From Blastocystis sp. Blastoise (Eukaryota; Sar; Bigyra; Opalinata; Blastocystidae): DNA of 64,000 nucleotides. Where the stretch lies: the NCBI GenBank assembly GCA_039096225.1, contig JBBPEB010000034.1:248001-312000 (forward strand), read 5' to 3'. The notes under the pieces are model-generated. The model made no database searches and was not told the origin of the DNA. It saw only the letters and a list, made by a program, of their open reading frames with translations. Made by a program: the position numbers and the translations under genes. Positions 39,256 to 51,210 of the stretch are shown here, one piece after another. How positions within the stretch are numbered: position 1 is the first letter of the stretch; every line of letters begins with the position of its first letter.

Positions 39256-40509
39256 TGCCTGCTAGTGAAATATCATCAATTTCCCTTTCTTGATATTATT
39301 CAACACTCTGAGAAATATGAGGATGACAGTTATTATATAGATATGCTTCCTTTTCATATTGAACGGTGATTTCTTTTTTAATGGACGACAACATAGATAT
39401 TTCTTCATTAGATTTAAAAGATAGTTATGATATATATAAAACACTTATTGACAACTCAGTTACACTTGATAAAGAAATTCAAAGTGATTTATTATATCAT
39501 GTTAAGGAACTATTTTATAAATATTTAGATGACAATAATTATTATATATATTATTCATGTACCATAGAATCGTGTATTCCTATGGAATTATTCAATTTAG
39601 AAGAGAAAGAAATATGTTTTAATGGTATATATATATATATATATTTCATTATATATATATATATATATATAGGATTATTAACACCTAAACGAAAAGATGA
39701 ATTATTATATTATGCTCTTCTTATTAAAATGATGAATATTACTGAAGTTAAGATTACATGTAAATAGATATAATATAATATAAATAATAATAATATATAA
39801 AGATAACTATGCGTCGAATATTCCAATAGAATATATATGTCCATCGTGTATTAAAGATATATTCCATTCATTAGAAAAATTAGAAATAAATGGTATATAT
39901 ATATATTTCATTATATATATATATATATAGTAACAACGCATTATAATAAAACTGAACTATTATTAAATCCAAATAGTGATGAATATATAATGGAATATAT
40001 TCGTTTATTTAATGAATATGATTATGAAATAATTAATCCTGAAGAATATGAGTATTATACTGAATCAGAGATGAATGAATATAATAAGATTTCTTCTTCT
40101 TTAGATCGTAATAAATTATATTATTCACATAATTTGATTGATACTGTTGCTAAAAGAAGAGAAAACTATCAATTACCTAAATTATATAAATATGTAGTTA
40201 ATGAAGCTATATATACAAATGATTATTCACAAGTAAGAATAAATAAAACAGAAGATGAATATACATTAGATGATGAAGTCAGAATTGAATATGATGGTAT
40301 ATATATAGAATCATATATTTTATTATTATTATATATAGAAAAAACAAATGATAAAACATTCATGTAAATAATTATATATATTTTTTTTTATTATTATTTT
40401 ATACTAATATATTAAATAGTATTGATAAAGTATATACTAAGCATTGTATATCTCAATTATTACTTCTTCCATCATATTTGTGTATTTCAAAAATCATTTT
40501 TGATGAATG

Positions 40510-40543
<34 letters not shown>

Positions 40544-42979
40544 ATAATTTATTTTAGATTTATATCATCAAATTGATCCTATGCTTTTTATGAAATTATT
40601 TGAAGGTGTTATTGATTCTTTAACTACATTAAATATTGAATTAAGTATATTCTTTTTAAATTATTATTATTAATATAATAATTCTGCATAGTTAAGGAAT
40701 TAACAAATGAAATTGATGAGAATTTATTTAACAAAATAATGACAACTCATGTATTTCCAAATGTTACTGAACTTATATGTGATGATAGTATATGTTTATA
40801 AATATATATTTATATATATATTTATATATTTATATATATATATATTTATTTATTTATTATTATTATTATTTATAGAATCTTTCCAATTGTCTTTAATAAA
40901 TAAAGAATGTTTCCATAAATTACATATTATCTATTACAAAACTTATATAAGTATATTTAGATGTTAATAAATAAATTATTATTCTTAATTTAGCTACTGA
41001 TAATTTTGATTCTCTATTTCCTGCTAGTTTAATATCTATGATTGATACTATTCGAATAAATTATGTTGATGATAATGAAAAAGAGGAAATAGTTCTTCGT
41101 TTAGATGAAATAGTTTATACTCATTCAATTCATATTGATATAAATGGCTTAAATATGTGTATTATATATATTTTTACATTTAAGAATATAATACTATATA
41201 TATAATTTATTATATTTGTTTATTCATAATATAGATGATTCTATTTGTTATTTCCCGCATCTAAAAGAGTTATTAGCAAAAAATCTGATTTCAATTGATC
41301 ATCTTTCAAGTATGAAATATTCTTTATTCTTTTAATTGTTAATTTTTAATTTTATATATTTTGTAAACTATTCTATATAGTTTATTCTTCTCGTTCTGCT
41401 AATATTAATTTGTTTGAGTCTATTGAAAATAATAATCAAAATATTGATAGTTTGAAGATAAAATTTGAAGGTATTTTTAAATAAATATAATATATATATA
41501 TTGTTGATATATAATAATAATACTAATATTTATTCATTTATAGATGATGAAGATAATGAAGATGATGTCAGAAATGCATTAGAAAGATTTTTAAATACTG
41601 ACATATTAAAACATTTGAATAATTTAGATGTTTCATGTATTTTCTTTCTTTAAATAGATTATTATATGTTTAATATCTATAGTTGATAAGAATATAAGTA
41701 TGGAATATTTAACATGGATATCAACTCTTTTTAATGATAATACGTTTAATATTATTCATAAATTAGAAATTGATTGTATATTTTATTATAAAACATATGA
41801 ATATATATATAGTATATTCTATGGAAGAAGATTCATCATCTGAATATTTAACTGCATTTGAAAATATATTAGAGAAATTCATTTCTAAGGCTTCTATTGT
41901 TAAAATCGAATGTAATTATTTATATTTATTATTATTATGTGTAATGATAATTGATCTAATTAATTTTAATTGCTTATATTATTAGATTCTACTATATCTT
42001 TTATAAACCGATTAATTCCTAAAGGCTGTTTCCATAATACAACTCAATTAATTCTAAGTATATATATTGAATGATATAATATTTACCTATAATATATTTC
42101 ATTTCATCCTAATCTTTTTATGAATATTAATTTAGAAATTAATGATATACTAGATGATAATTTTTGTAAACTATATACTACAGATAATTTCCCTCAATTA
42201 AAATCTATCAAGTTTCGTATATATTTTAATAATAATGTTTTTTCTATATTATGAATCATATATATTTATGTATACATATTTCTTTATATAATAATTATTT
42301 TTATTAAATAATACATGTATATATAGATCAATATTGCAATGGAGAATGGTGGAGTTCTTTTATTGATACACTTTGTAGATATATTAATAATAGTGACTTT
42401 CCATCATCAAGTATTGTCCGATTAAGTTGTATGTCATAAATAAAATGATTCTATTCATATTTATTAATATTTTTATTCTATAGTCTGTGAAGATGATAAT
42501 TATGATGATTATATTTATGACCCAAATAATTCTATTCTTCGATATAAATATGATAGTAATTCATTTATAAATACAATTATTGGTACATATGGTATATATT
42601 TATATAATAAAGTATTATATATATAGATAAAATGATGAGTAAATATGAGATAGAAACATTATTTGATTGTATAAATGAAAATAAAACTCAAAATATAAAA
42701 AGTTTAGCATTATGTATATTAATTTTTATTTTTTATAAGAAATTTTATTTTTCATAGATATTTATGATGAGGAACAATTGCCAAAACTTATCAATTTTAT
42801 TAATACTGGAAAGATTCCTAAATTGAAAACATTGAATTTTAGGTTAGGTATGCATATAGTTATTTAAACAATAATATTATGTAGATTATGATATTTATGA
42901 ACAAAAGGATATATATAAACAACAATTAAATGATTCTTCGTTTATTCAAGAAAATCATGTTAATTATAAATTTGGATAA

Positions 42980-43566
42980 GTATATTAAATTCTTTTAAAT
43001 ATATATTTTTTATATCTTATATACTTATATTTTTTTATAAATATCTCGTCATGATTATTTTTTTATTTATTAACGTTTCTATAAAGTATATATAAAACTT
43101 TATTACTATTTCTTGTTTATTTTAAAATGTAAAAAGATTAATGATTAAACAAAGTATATTTCTTATAATATATATACATGACATACATATAATAGATAAC
43201 TATTTAATGTTTATTATGAATTTAGTGTATGGTATTTATGAAGTTTAAACTTTATAAATAATTCTACATATGATAATTAGTTGAATGATATCCTCATGTA
43301 TAATTAAAACTGTTTTTAACATTTTTTTATATAATATAAAAAAGTGAATGACTTCTTGATAAACATTTTTAAGTATATTAAGAAAATAAATGAGATTTTA
43401 CTATATTTTTGTTTTATTTACTATCTTTTATCATATTTTAGTGTTTATATAAAGAGTCGCTAAAAAGTGTTCTAAAACAATTAAAATGTTCTATTTACTA
43501 AACATATTTTTCATTTTAATATATAACAATTTATAATGAAGTATTAGTTATATAATTAAAGAGAAA
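42980..43566. other. 3' flank of paralogue C
   Basis: Homologous at its start to the 3' flanks of A and B (TATTAACGTTTCT). No gene seen. Confidence 0.5.
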
Positions 43567-43603
43567 CAAGCGTTTCACGACTGGCTACGCCAGCCTACGC
43601 TTG
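43567..43603 (-). repeat. 37-bp conserved nested hairpin, copy 2
   Basis: CAAGCGTTTCACGACTGGCT followed by ACGCCAGCCTACGCTTG. Reverse complement of 35501-35537 with no mismatch, although the surrounding repeat copies have diverged. Confidence 0.9.
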
Positions 43604-43965
43604 AGTTTAGATAATTATTATCTCTCAATTGTTATATCTTACATTGAATTTTAAAAAATGAATATTTATTCTTATGTTTTTGTTATTCATTTCTGTTTTT
43701 ATTTTTTTTTAGGATTAAAACTATTTCATATTTTATAAAATATTATTTCAATTGCTTTTAATTGTTATCTTCTAATCTTAATTTTCAATTTAGTATTTTA
43801 AATAATTTAATTCATACATATTGATAATTCTTACTTAACATTCTATATGTTTTTGAGTATTATTTCCTTTTTTTAATATTCTTTTTAGCCATTTTTATTA
43901 TTGATTATATATATTTATTGTTTATCAATGATAATTAATTAACTCTTGTGTTTTATTTTTGATCT

Positions 43966-44126
43966 TATTTCTATTTCTATTTCTATTTCTATTTCTATTT
44001 CTATTTCTATTTCTATTTCTATTTCTATTTCTATTTCTATTTCTATTTCTATTTCTATTTCTATTTCTATTTCTATTTCTATTTCTATTTCTATTTCTAT
44101 TTCTATTTCTATTTCTATTTCTATTT
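43966..44126. repeat. (TTTCTA)n hexanucleotide satellite
   Basis: About 27 nearly perfect tandem copies of TTTCTA. The frame encoding alternating I-S residues is a by-product. It is not a known telomere repeat. Confidence 0.95.
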
Positions 44127-47100
44127 AGTTTTTAGTTTTCAATATTAATTCACTTTTCTTTGTTATTTCATTTATAACTTTCTATGTATTTTATCAATTC
44201 ATTTAGTTTTATAAATATTTAGTATTTTAAATAATATCAATATGATTATAAAATACTTTTTCTTTTAAAACATATTATTATCACTTATACCCTACCTTTA
44301 AATATTTATGTTTTATTTGAATTAGTCTATATAATTATTATTGTGAGAAATAGCTTATTCTCTTGTCTAAAAAAAAACATTATATATTCTTTTCATATAT
44401 TGTTTTGTTTTATTTTTAAAATATTATAATTTTGATATCTATTTGTTTTTTTATATTTTATCCTTTCCTTTTATATATACTATTATATAAATATTTTAGA
44501 AATTTTATTATACAGCTTTTCTCAATTAATAAATGTTTAATTATATAAATAGTAATCATATCTTGATATTATTTGATAAATATTATAATTTTTCTTTTAT
44601 TATACTTATTTTAGTTTGAATTATTAATACAAAAGTACTCTTAATAATTAAAAGATATTTATTACTTTATATAATAAACAAAAAAAATTAGAGTCTTATT
44701 TTAATATTTATCATTAATAGAATCTATTCGTTTTAAGTAAAAGAGAATATTTATAGAGAAATTATCTTTTCATTATTTAAAATTAATTAATTCAAGTTTA
44801 ATTCAATTTTTATAGTGTTATCAAAATCATTTCATTAAATGAAACGAAAAACTAAATATAAACCAAAAATTACATTCCATTTCATAACTAAATAGATTTA
44901 AATACTTTGGAAACTTTACCTATTATACATAAAATATAGCTTATAAAACAAATAAGTTATTTTTAAAAAACTCTAAAAGATTTTAACGTTTTTAAATACA
45001 CATATCCACTTTTATTAAAACGAATTTTATATTAATATACATATATATTTAATTTAGTATTTTAATTTGTAAAGAATAACTTGAATTTCTTTTGTTTAAA
45101 GTCACAATTACAAAAAAATGAGTTCTTTTGAAAGACAAAAAACATTCTTTAAACAATAATATTTTTGTATTTAGTAAAGAATAAACGTATTATACTGTTT
45201 TAGAAACAATTAAAATCTTTCTACCCATTTTAACATTCCTATCAAACAGTCAACCACATTTAATTAAATCAATTTTTAATATTTTATATTCTATAATAGG
45301 TCTATTTATTATTATTATAAAAAGTGACTTGAATCTCTTGACTTAACTATTGTAATTCTAAAAAAATAATTTTTTGAACAACTTAAAATGTTTATTTATT
45401 GTAGATTTTAATATGAAACACTCATAAAACACTCAATATATACTTATTGTAACCATTTTAGAAAAATAGACTCATTTTAACATTTTGGTTAAACACACAA
45501 CCACCTTTATTTCAAACAATTCTTTTATTATTATAAACATTAAACACTCTAATACTCATTTTTACAAAAAGTGTATTGAATCTCTTCACTTAAGACAGTC
45601 AAACAGACAATTCAAAATTATTTTACCCTTTAAACTCATTATAAAGTGATAATATTTATAGAATTGCTTTGATATGTGGTTTAGGACATATTTAACTACT
45701 TTTTTCAAAATTATGAGTCAACATGTGCATATACTCATACACTCGTCTAACTTATTTTTGACTATTTTTTTGAGATATGCAATACATATAAGGTCTAGTT
45801 ATCAAATATATAAAAATTATTTGTCAAATATGAATTTGATTTGTCAACTTTCAGAAAATTTTTAGAAAAATGATTTTTCAATTTTCAGTTTTTTAACATG
45901 TTATACTATTGACTCTATTGAACTCATTTTTTAATTAATTTCAAATATTAAAAATAATATAATTAATATATCTTATTCTATGTATTTATTTGTTAAAATT
46001 ATATAAAATAATAAAATATTGACTGAGAAATTAATATTATAAGCTATACCCTTTTTCCAAAAATTAATTTTTTTATGTTTTGCATATATAATTTTTTATC
46101 TCAAAAGTTATTTTATATTTAGATAATATTTTTATAAATATATAAACTATAGATTGTCTAGTTTATAGATAAGTTTTATTTATTTTTTAAAAATTAATAT
46201 TGATGGAGAAATTGTCAAAATAAACTATAGTATCAAAAACATTTTCTTTTTTTAAACGATTTATTTCACTAATTAAAGACAATTAAAAACAAATTTATTT
46301 ATTTAAAGCTTATTTATAACAATTTATACTCATAGTGACTCATAACTAACTTTTTAAAACAAACATTGTCTGTATCAGTTCAACATGTTGTCTTAACTTT
46401 TGTGAGTGAGTAATGTATAGTGTTTATGAATGTTTATATATAGTAATTGAAACATTTTAAAGTTTATTGAGTTGACATTATTTGGTTTTTTTTCACATTA
46501 TAAAAAATAATATCATTATTTGATACCAATATTTTATATTTGAGTATTATATGACCATATACACAGAAACAATACAAAATTAAATTGTTTAAATAGACTT
46601 TAACATTTCGAGATACACTCGACCTTTTTTATTTCGTCTGTTGTTTTGATATGTTATACTATTGAATCAGTAGTGTAATAAAATGTACTTAATATATTGA
46701 ATCTCTTATTTTAAATAAACGAAAAAAAGGAATTATTTGTAAAATGAGTTTTTAAAGATTTAAAAATTTAAAAATACAACTTTTATGACTATATTAAGGG
46801 TCAATACATTCAAGTATCATGTTATTAAACAAAATGAAAAACAAATCTGTAACAACATACAGTGAACTTGAATTTATATTAAGAAATTCTTGTTCTAATC
46901 TAGATATTATACTTATATAATACTTATAAATACCGTTTTAAAAGAAAATAAGAACAAAAGTTACACATACAATTATTAAAAGTGTGAGTTTTGACAAAAT
47001 AAAAAAAATAAATTTAGTTTAACATTATATTAATACAAAAATAAATTTATTTTAATTTAAAAGTTATTAATGAGTGAGAACGACGAATCACAAAAATAAA

Positions 47101-47549
47101 TATGTTGATTTTTTCATTTTATTTTTATGTTTTTTACTTTTATTTGAATAACTTCGTCAAAATTTATTATTTTTGCAAAAAAAAAATTATGAATCGAGTT
47201 TAACTAATATAGATGAGTAATAAATAAAATAAATATAAAAAAGACTCTTTTATCAATATAAATTATAAATCACAAAACTAAGTATAATGAATGAAAAAGT
47301 AAGATAAATATAATTGGATGCACCAAAACACAATTTTTAATGGCTCCACAAAACTGTTTATGTCGAATATTCTTTTTTCTTAAAAGACGATTTTCTCCTT
47401 GGATTTTCAAAATTGACCAATCAAATTTTGAGTATCAATTTTTGTCATAAGTATCTTGTAAATTACAAAAAATCTTGCCGTTACAATAAAATGCACCAAA
47501 GTTACAGCCATTTGAAATTTTTGAAACGGCTCAGTTAGGCTGCTAAATT

Positions 47550-48534
47550 AATATATATGATACGATGAATCTAATCATAATTATATTATTATATATAATG
47601 GTATTAAATATATTTTTATCAAAATACATTGAGAGTAATAAATATTTTATGATTTAGTTCTTATTAGACTATAATATAAAAGAATTAATCACAGAATATT
47701 ATTTGAGAATTATGAACTAATTATAGGTAAAAATAAATTATATTTATTATTCACGTATATACCTATTAATCTAAAAACGACATACATAACAATATACATT
47801 TCTATTACCAATAATAAATATATTGAATAAAATATCAAAGATAATCGTTAATCATCATATATATAGATAATATATTATCTATATGAATATGATAATTTAG
47901 ATGTCTCAATCAATTATTTTATAAAATATATAGAGAATAAAATAATATACAATAGACATGGAAGAGTAAGAAGAAGAAGATTTTTAAAAAAGTGTTTTGT
48001 ATCAATACTTTAGAAGAGATGCTATTCGACTAATAGATAAATATCTCATAAATATGATATAAAAATAAATAATTATATATTAAATTCAGTCAGAAACTAG
48101 GAATGATTAAGTAGAAAATATAGCTATTCATTTCTAAATAAGTAATAATCAGTATGTACAACTATATAAATAGTTTATAAATAAAAATAGAAATGTATAT
48201 GTATAGAATAAGAGATTTATTATTCAAAAAGTAAATTATGCTAGAAATATAAATTGATTAGATATACAGCTCTGTTTTTAGTATCTTTTTTATTTTTAAT
48301 TAGTATTCAATACATCATTTTAAGTAAAAGAATAAGCGAAGATCCACAATGAGTTACCTATTTTTGGAAATTATTGAGATATTGTTATATATCATAATAA
48401 TTAATAATCATTTGAAATAATAATTTTCATTTTAAGTGAATAATAAGCGAATAATAAAGAAATAAAAAAATTAAAAAAAAAATGAAAAAAACAGGGAAAA
48501 CAACTCAATTAATTTAATTAGTATTATTTCATTA
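47550..48534. other. spacer upstream of BTB-TLDc gene F
   Basis: AT-rich; the last ~60 bp before the start are A-rich (runs of A at about 48460-48500). No other feature seen. Confidence 0.5.
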
Positions 48535-50088
48535 ATGGTGAAAGAAAAGGTGTTATTTGATATTGATAAATTCAATAGATTGAAGGAGGATATCAATGTA
48601 TATGAAGAATTGATGAAAGATGTAGTTAATGTATTTGGATCAGTAATAAATCTTGGTATACATTCTGGAATATCGATTAATAGACTTATAAAACATATTG
48701 AAGATGATTGTATTGAAAAGGAAGGCGAAAGGAATGAATTTGAAAAGAAATGTGTTTATGAAAGTAAGAATAATGAAGATGTGAATGTCAATATAGATGA
48801 TAATGATGATAATGATATGGATTTAATACGATTTACGAATAATGGTCCTGTTTTTCAAGTATCGAAATCTGTTTTAGATACGTTGAAAGGTTCTTTTATT
48901 GATGATCAACGTGAAGAAGAAAAAAGAACGAATGATGGAACTGCATTTCTTGATTATAGAGGTAATGATATTTTTATTTATTATTTATTAGATTATTTGA
49001 ATGGAAAGAAAGTATATTTTGATTCTTTTTCTTATGAAGAACAATTAGAAATATTGAATTTATTTGAATTTTGTGGTTTAGTGATTCCTTTAGAATTAAT
49101 AGATTGTAGAGATCGAAGAGATCGAAAGATGAAGAAATATGAAGAAGGAGATGAAGTAGAATTGATTATTAATGGAAATAAAAATGATAGTATTAACGAA
49201 TATTTAGTAAAGAATGGATTATGGAATAATTATGTTATGAATTATGATAATGGTTTTATTGATTATAATCCTGTAGATGATAGTTTATATATGAATAAAC
49301 AATATGAATATATTAAATATATTACTGAATATGTGAATAATGGATATATAGATATAGAAGAAGAAAAGTTAAGTGATATTAATAAAGAATTATTAGAGAA
49401 AGAAATGGTTGAATTATTTAGTGAAAAAGGAAGAGAAGAAGTAAAAGAAGCAATTACTCCATTTAAATGTTTTAAAGGTACAAAAATACTTATAAATAAA
49501 GTGATGGAAACTCCATTAGTGAACTGGCTTGATAAAGAAAAGAAATGGAAATTATTATTTAGGTATTTATATTATGTTTTCTTATTCTTATATATATAGA
49601 GCAAGTGAACATAGTTATTCTGCAAGTGAATTTCATAAATATTGTGACAATAAAGGAGAGACTGTGACTCTGATTAAACATATAGGTCATAATAATCATA
49701 TTAATATATTTGGAGGATATACTAATCAAGACTGGGATTCCAGTACAGGTAATATATTTATTAAATATTCTTTATTATTTTTCTTTTTCATTTAGGTTAT
49801 AAACACTATTCAAGAGAATTTCTCTTTACATTAAGTAATGAACATAATATTCCTCCTACTCAATATAATAATACTTCTGGCTCAAATGCTATATATTGCA
49901 ATTCTTCTTATGGTCCCACATTTGGAGGTGGTCATGATATTTATATATCGAATCAGTGTCATAGTAATACTAGTTCATACAGTAACCCTCACTCCTATTC
50001 TTTTTATAATACTTCTCAAGGAAGTACTTTATTTGCTAATATGAGTAGCTTCACAGTTGAAGATTATGAAGTATGGGGAAGAATATAA
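48535..50088 (+). CDS. BTB-TLDc domain protein F
   Basis: Three exons: 48535-49562, 49600-49748 and 49796-50088, with introns of 37 and 47 bp (GTATTT...TATATAG; GTAATA...TTTAG). The spliced length of 1470 bases gives 489 residues. The N-terminal ~60 residues are helical/coiled-coil-like. A BTB/T1-like domain follows at about 95-185 (LIRFTNNGPVFQVSKSVLD; FEFCGLVIP), then an acidic linker. The C-terminal ~165 residues form a TLDc domain: WLDKEKKWKLLFRASE, YSASEFHKYCDNKGETVTLI, HINIFGGYTNQDW, and the terminal VEDYEVWGRI. TLDc domains in other eukaryotes are linked to oxidative-stress resistance and V-ATPase regulation. BTB-TLDc fusions are abundant in some protists with unknown role. Gene H is its close paralogue in the same orientation about 4.8 kb downstream. 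It is convergent with gene G. Confidence 0.9.
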
Positions 50089-50440
50089 AATACATCATAA
50101 CTAGTATTATTATATAAATGTCACTGCTATAATATTTATTATATATTTCATTATTATTTTATTTGATTTTATTAGTCTCGGTATCATTACAATAGATATT
50201 TATATATGAATCATGTTTTTATATAATACACTATCAATTATATATATATGCTTAAATGATTATTTTCATTTTGTTATGCTATTAACCATATATTTTTATT
50301 CTTAGTATTTCGTTTTTCAAAAATAATATAAGAATTCAACAATAATAAAAATAATTTGAAAACACAAAGAATAATTATAAGAAATATTTCATATAAAACT
50401 ATAAAACTATAAAAACTTAATTATTATTGTTAAAAAAGAT
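50089..50440. other. convergent spacer between genes F and G
   Basis: About 350 bp of AT-rich DNA holding both gene ends. No other feature seen. Confidence 0.5.
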
Positions 50441-51174
50441 TTATAAAGGAACAGTAACACAATTAATAGTCAACTTAGAATGATATGTTTTTTTACATTT
50501 ATCAAACAAATGAGTAAACATATTCCAATCTACTTTATCTATATATAAATAGATAATTGATATTAATACTAGTAATAATATATATATATATACCACTCTT
50601 AAGGGTAATAGTAGTAAGTTCAGAAAAAGATCCTTTTCCAATTAATTGCATGACTTTCTGTAAGAACTTCGTATCATATATATCTATAAATATAATAATA
50701 GTAACATTAACAAGAAGAAGAAAATATGAACAAAAGAAATATAAAATGAATAATAATAAAAAGAAGACAAAAATTACAAGAAAATATGTAAAAAAGAATG
50801 CTAATAATCATAATACAATATCATTCACTAAACATATATATATATAATAATAAATATCGGATATTCTTTAGATAATCTTGTGAGAGTTGTTCATATATAT
50901 AATCACAATAGATCTTTGAATGTTTTGGATTTTTCACTAAATCACTGCACATATGTATATAGGAAACTGATTTATGTAGATTAAAAGAGAGAGAGGGGAA
51001 AGATTCAAAAACATCATCAATATTCACTGAATTATCATTTATTTTAAATCCAGAATCTATATATAAGATTGTTTATAATTATAAATATATACAAAAAATT
51101 GTTCATAATAGTAATAATAATAGTAAATAATATAAATTATGATACAAGAGTATATGAATAATATAAAAATAAAC

Positions 51175-51210
<36 letters not shown>

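Larger units (their letters stand above)
31932..39267. mobile_element. 7.3-kb CACTA/EnSpm-like DNA transposon inserted in an exon of paralogue C
   Basis: The left end CACTAGCAGGCA (31932-31943) and right end TGCCTGCTAGTG (39256-39267) are 12-bp inverted repeats beginning with CACTA, the hallmark of CACTA/EnSpm elements. A 3-bp duplication AAA flanks it (31929-31931; 39268-39270), also the known size for that superfamily. Comparison with paralogues A and B gives the empty site (GAGAAATATC), confirming a precise insertion. Subterminal DNA carries a strong hairpin with repeats of CCGCAATCGCAATT. No transposase was recognised, so it may be non-autonomous. It carries a second repeat (32533-35537) and a minus-strand intron-rich gene-like segment. 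Confidence 0.85.
31796..42979 (+). pseudogene. BTB-like/leucine-rich-like repeat protein, paralogue C, split by a transposon
   Basis: Exon 1 from 31796 reads MLATEFQLTEDK. A 40-bp intron then leads into YLFTFQDETQLWISKEFIEK. The exon is broken at 31931 by a 7336-bp transposon and resumes at 39268-39271 as KYHQFPFLDIIQHSEKYEDD, exactly where paralogues A and B continue. A 1-base deletion near 39350-39375 then shifts the frame before MDDNIDISSLDLKDSYDIYK. Downstream the repeat exons and their GTATAT/TATAG introns are all present to the end HVNYKFG at 42979. Apart from the insertion and this frameshift I saw no other break. Thus C was probably functional until the insertion. Confidence 0.8.
43567..47549 (-). 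repeat. dispersed repeat X, copy 2 (inverted relative to copy 1)
   Basis: Begins with the 37-bp hairpin and ends with GGCTGCTAAATT at 47538-47549, the reverse complement of copy 1's start. Copy 2 is about 1 kb longer, because 43640-44860 (including a hexanucleotide satellite) has only ~200 bp of counterpart in copy 1. The arms are diverged by substitutions and indels throughout, so the copies are not a recent duplication. No coding frame was found. Confidence 0.75.

Noticed and set aside
43946-44128. 60-residue frame of alternating I and S
   Set aside because: It is only the translation of the TTTCTA satellite.
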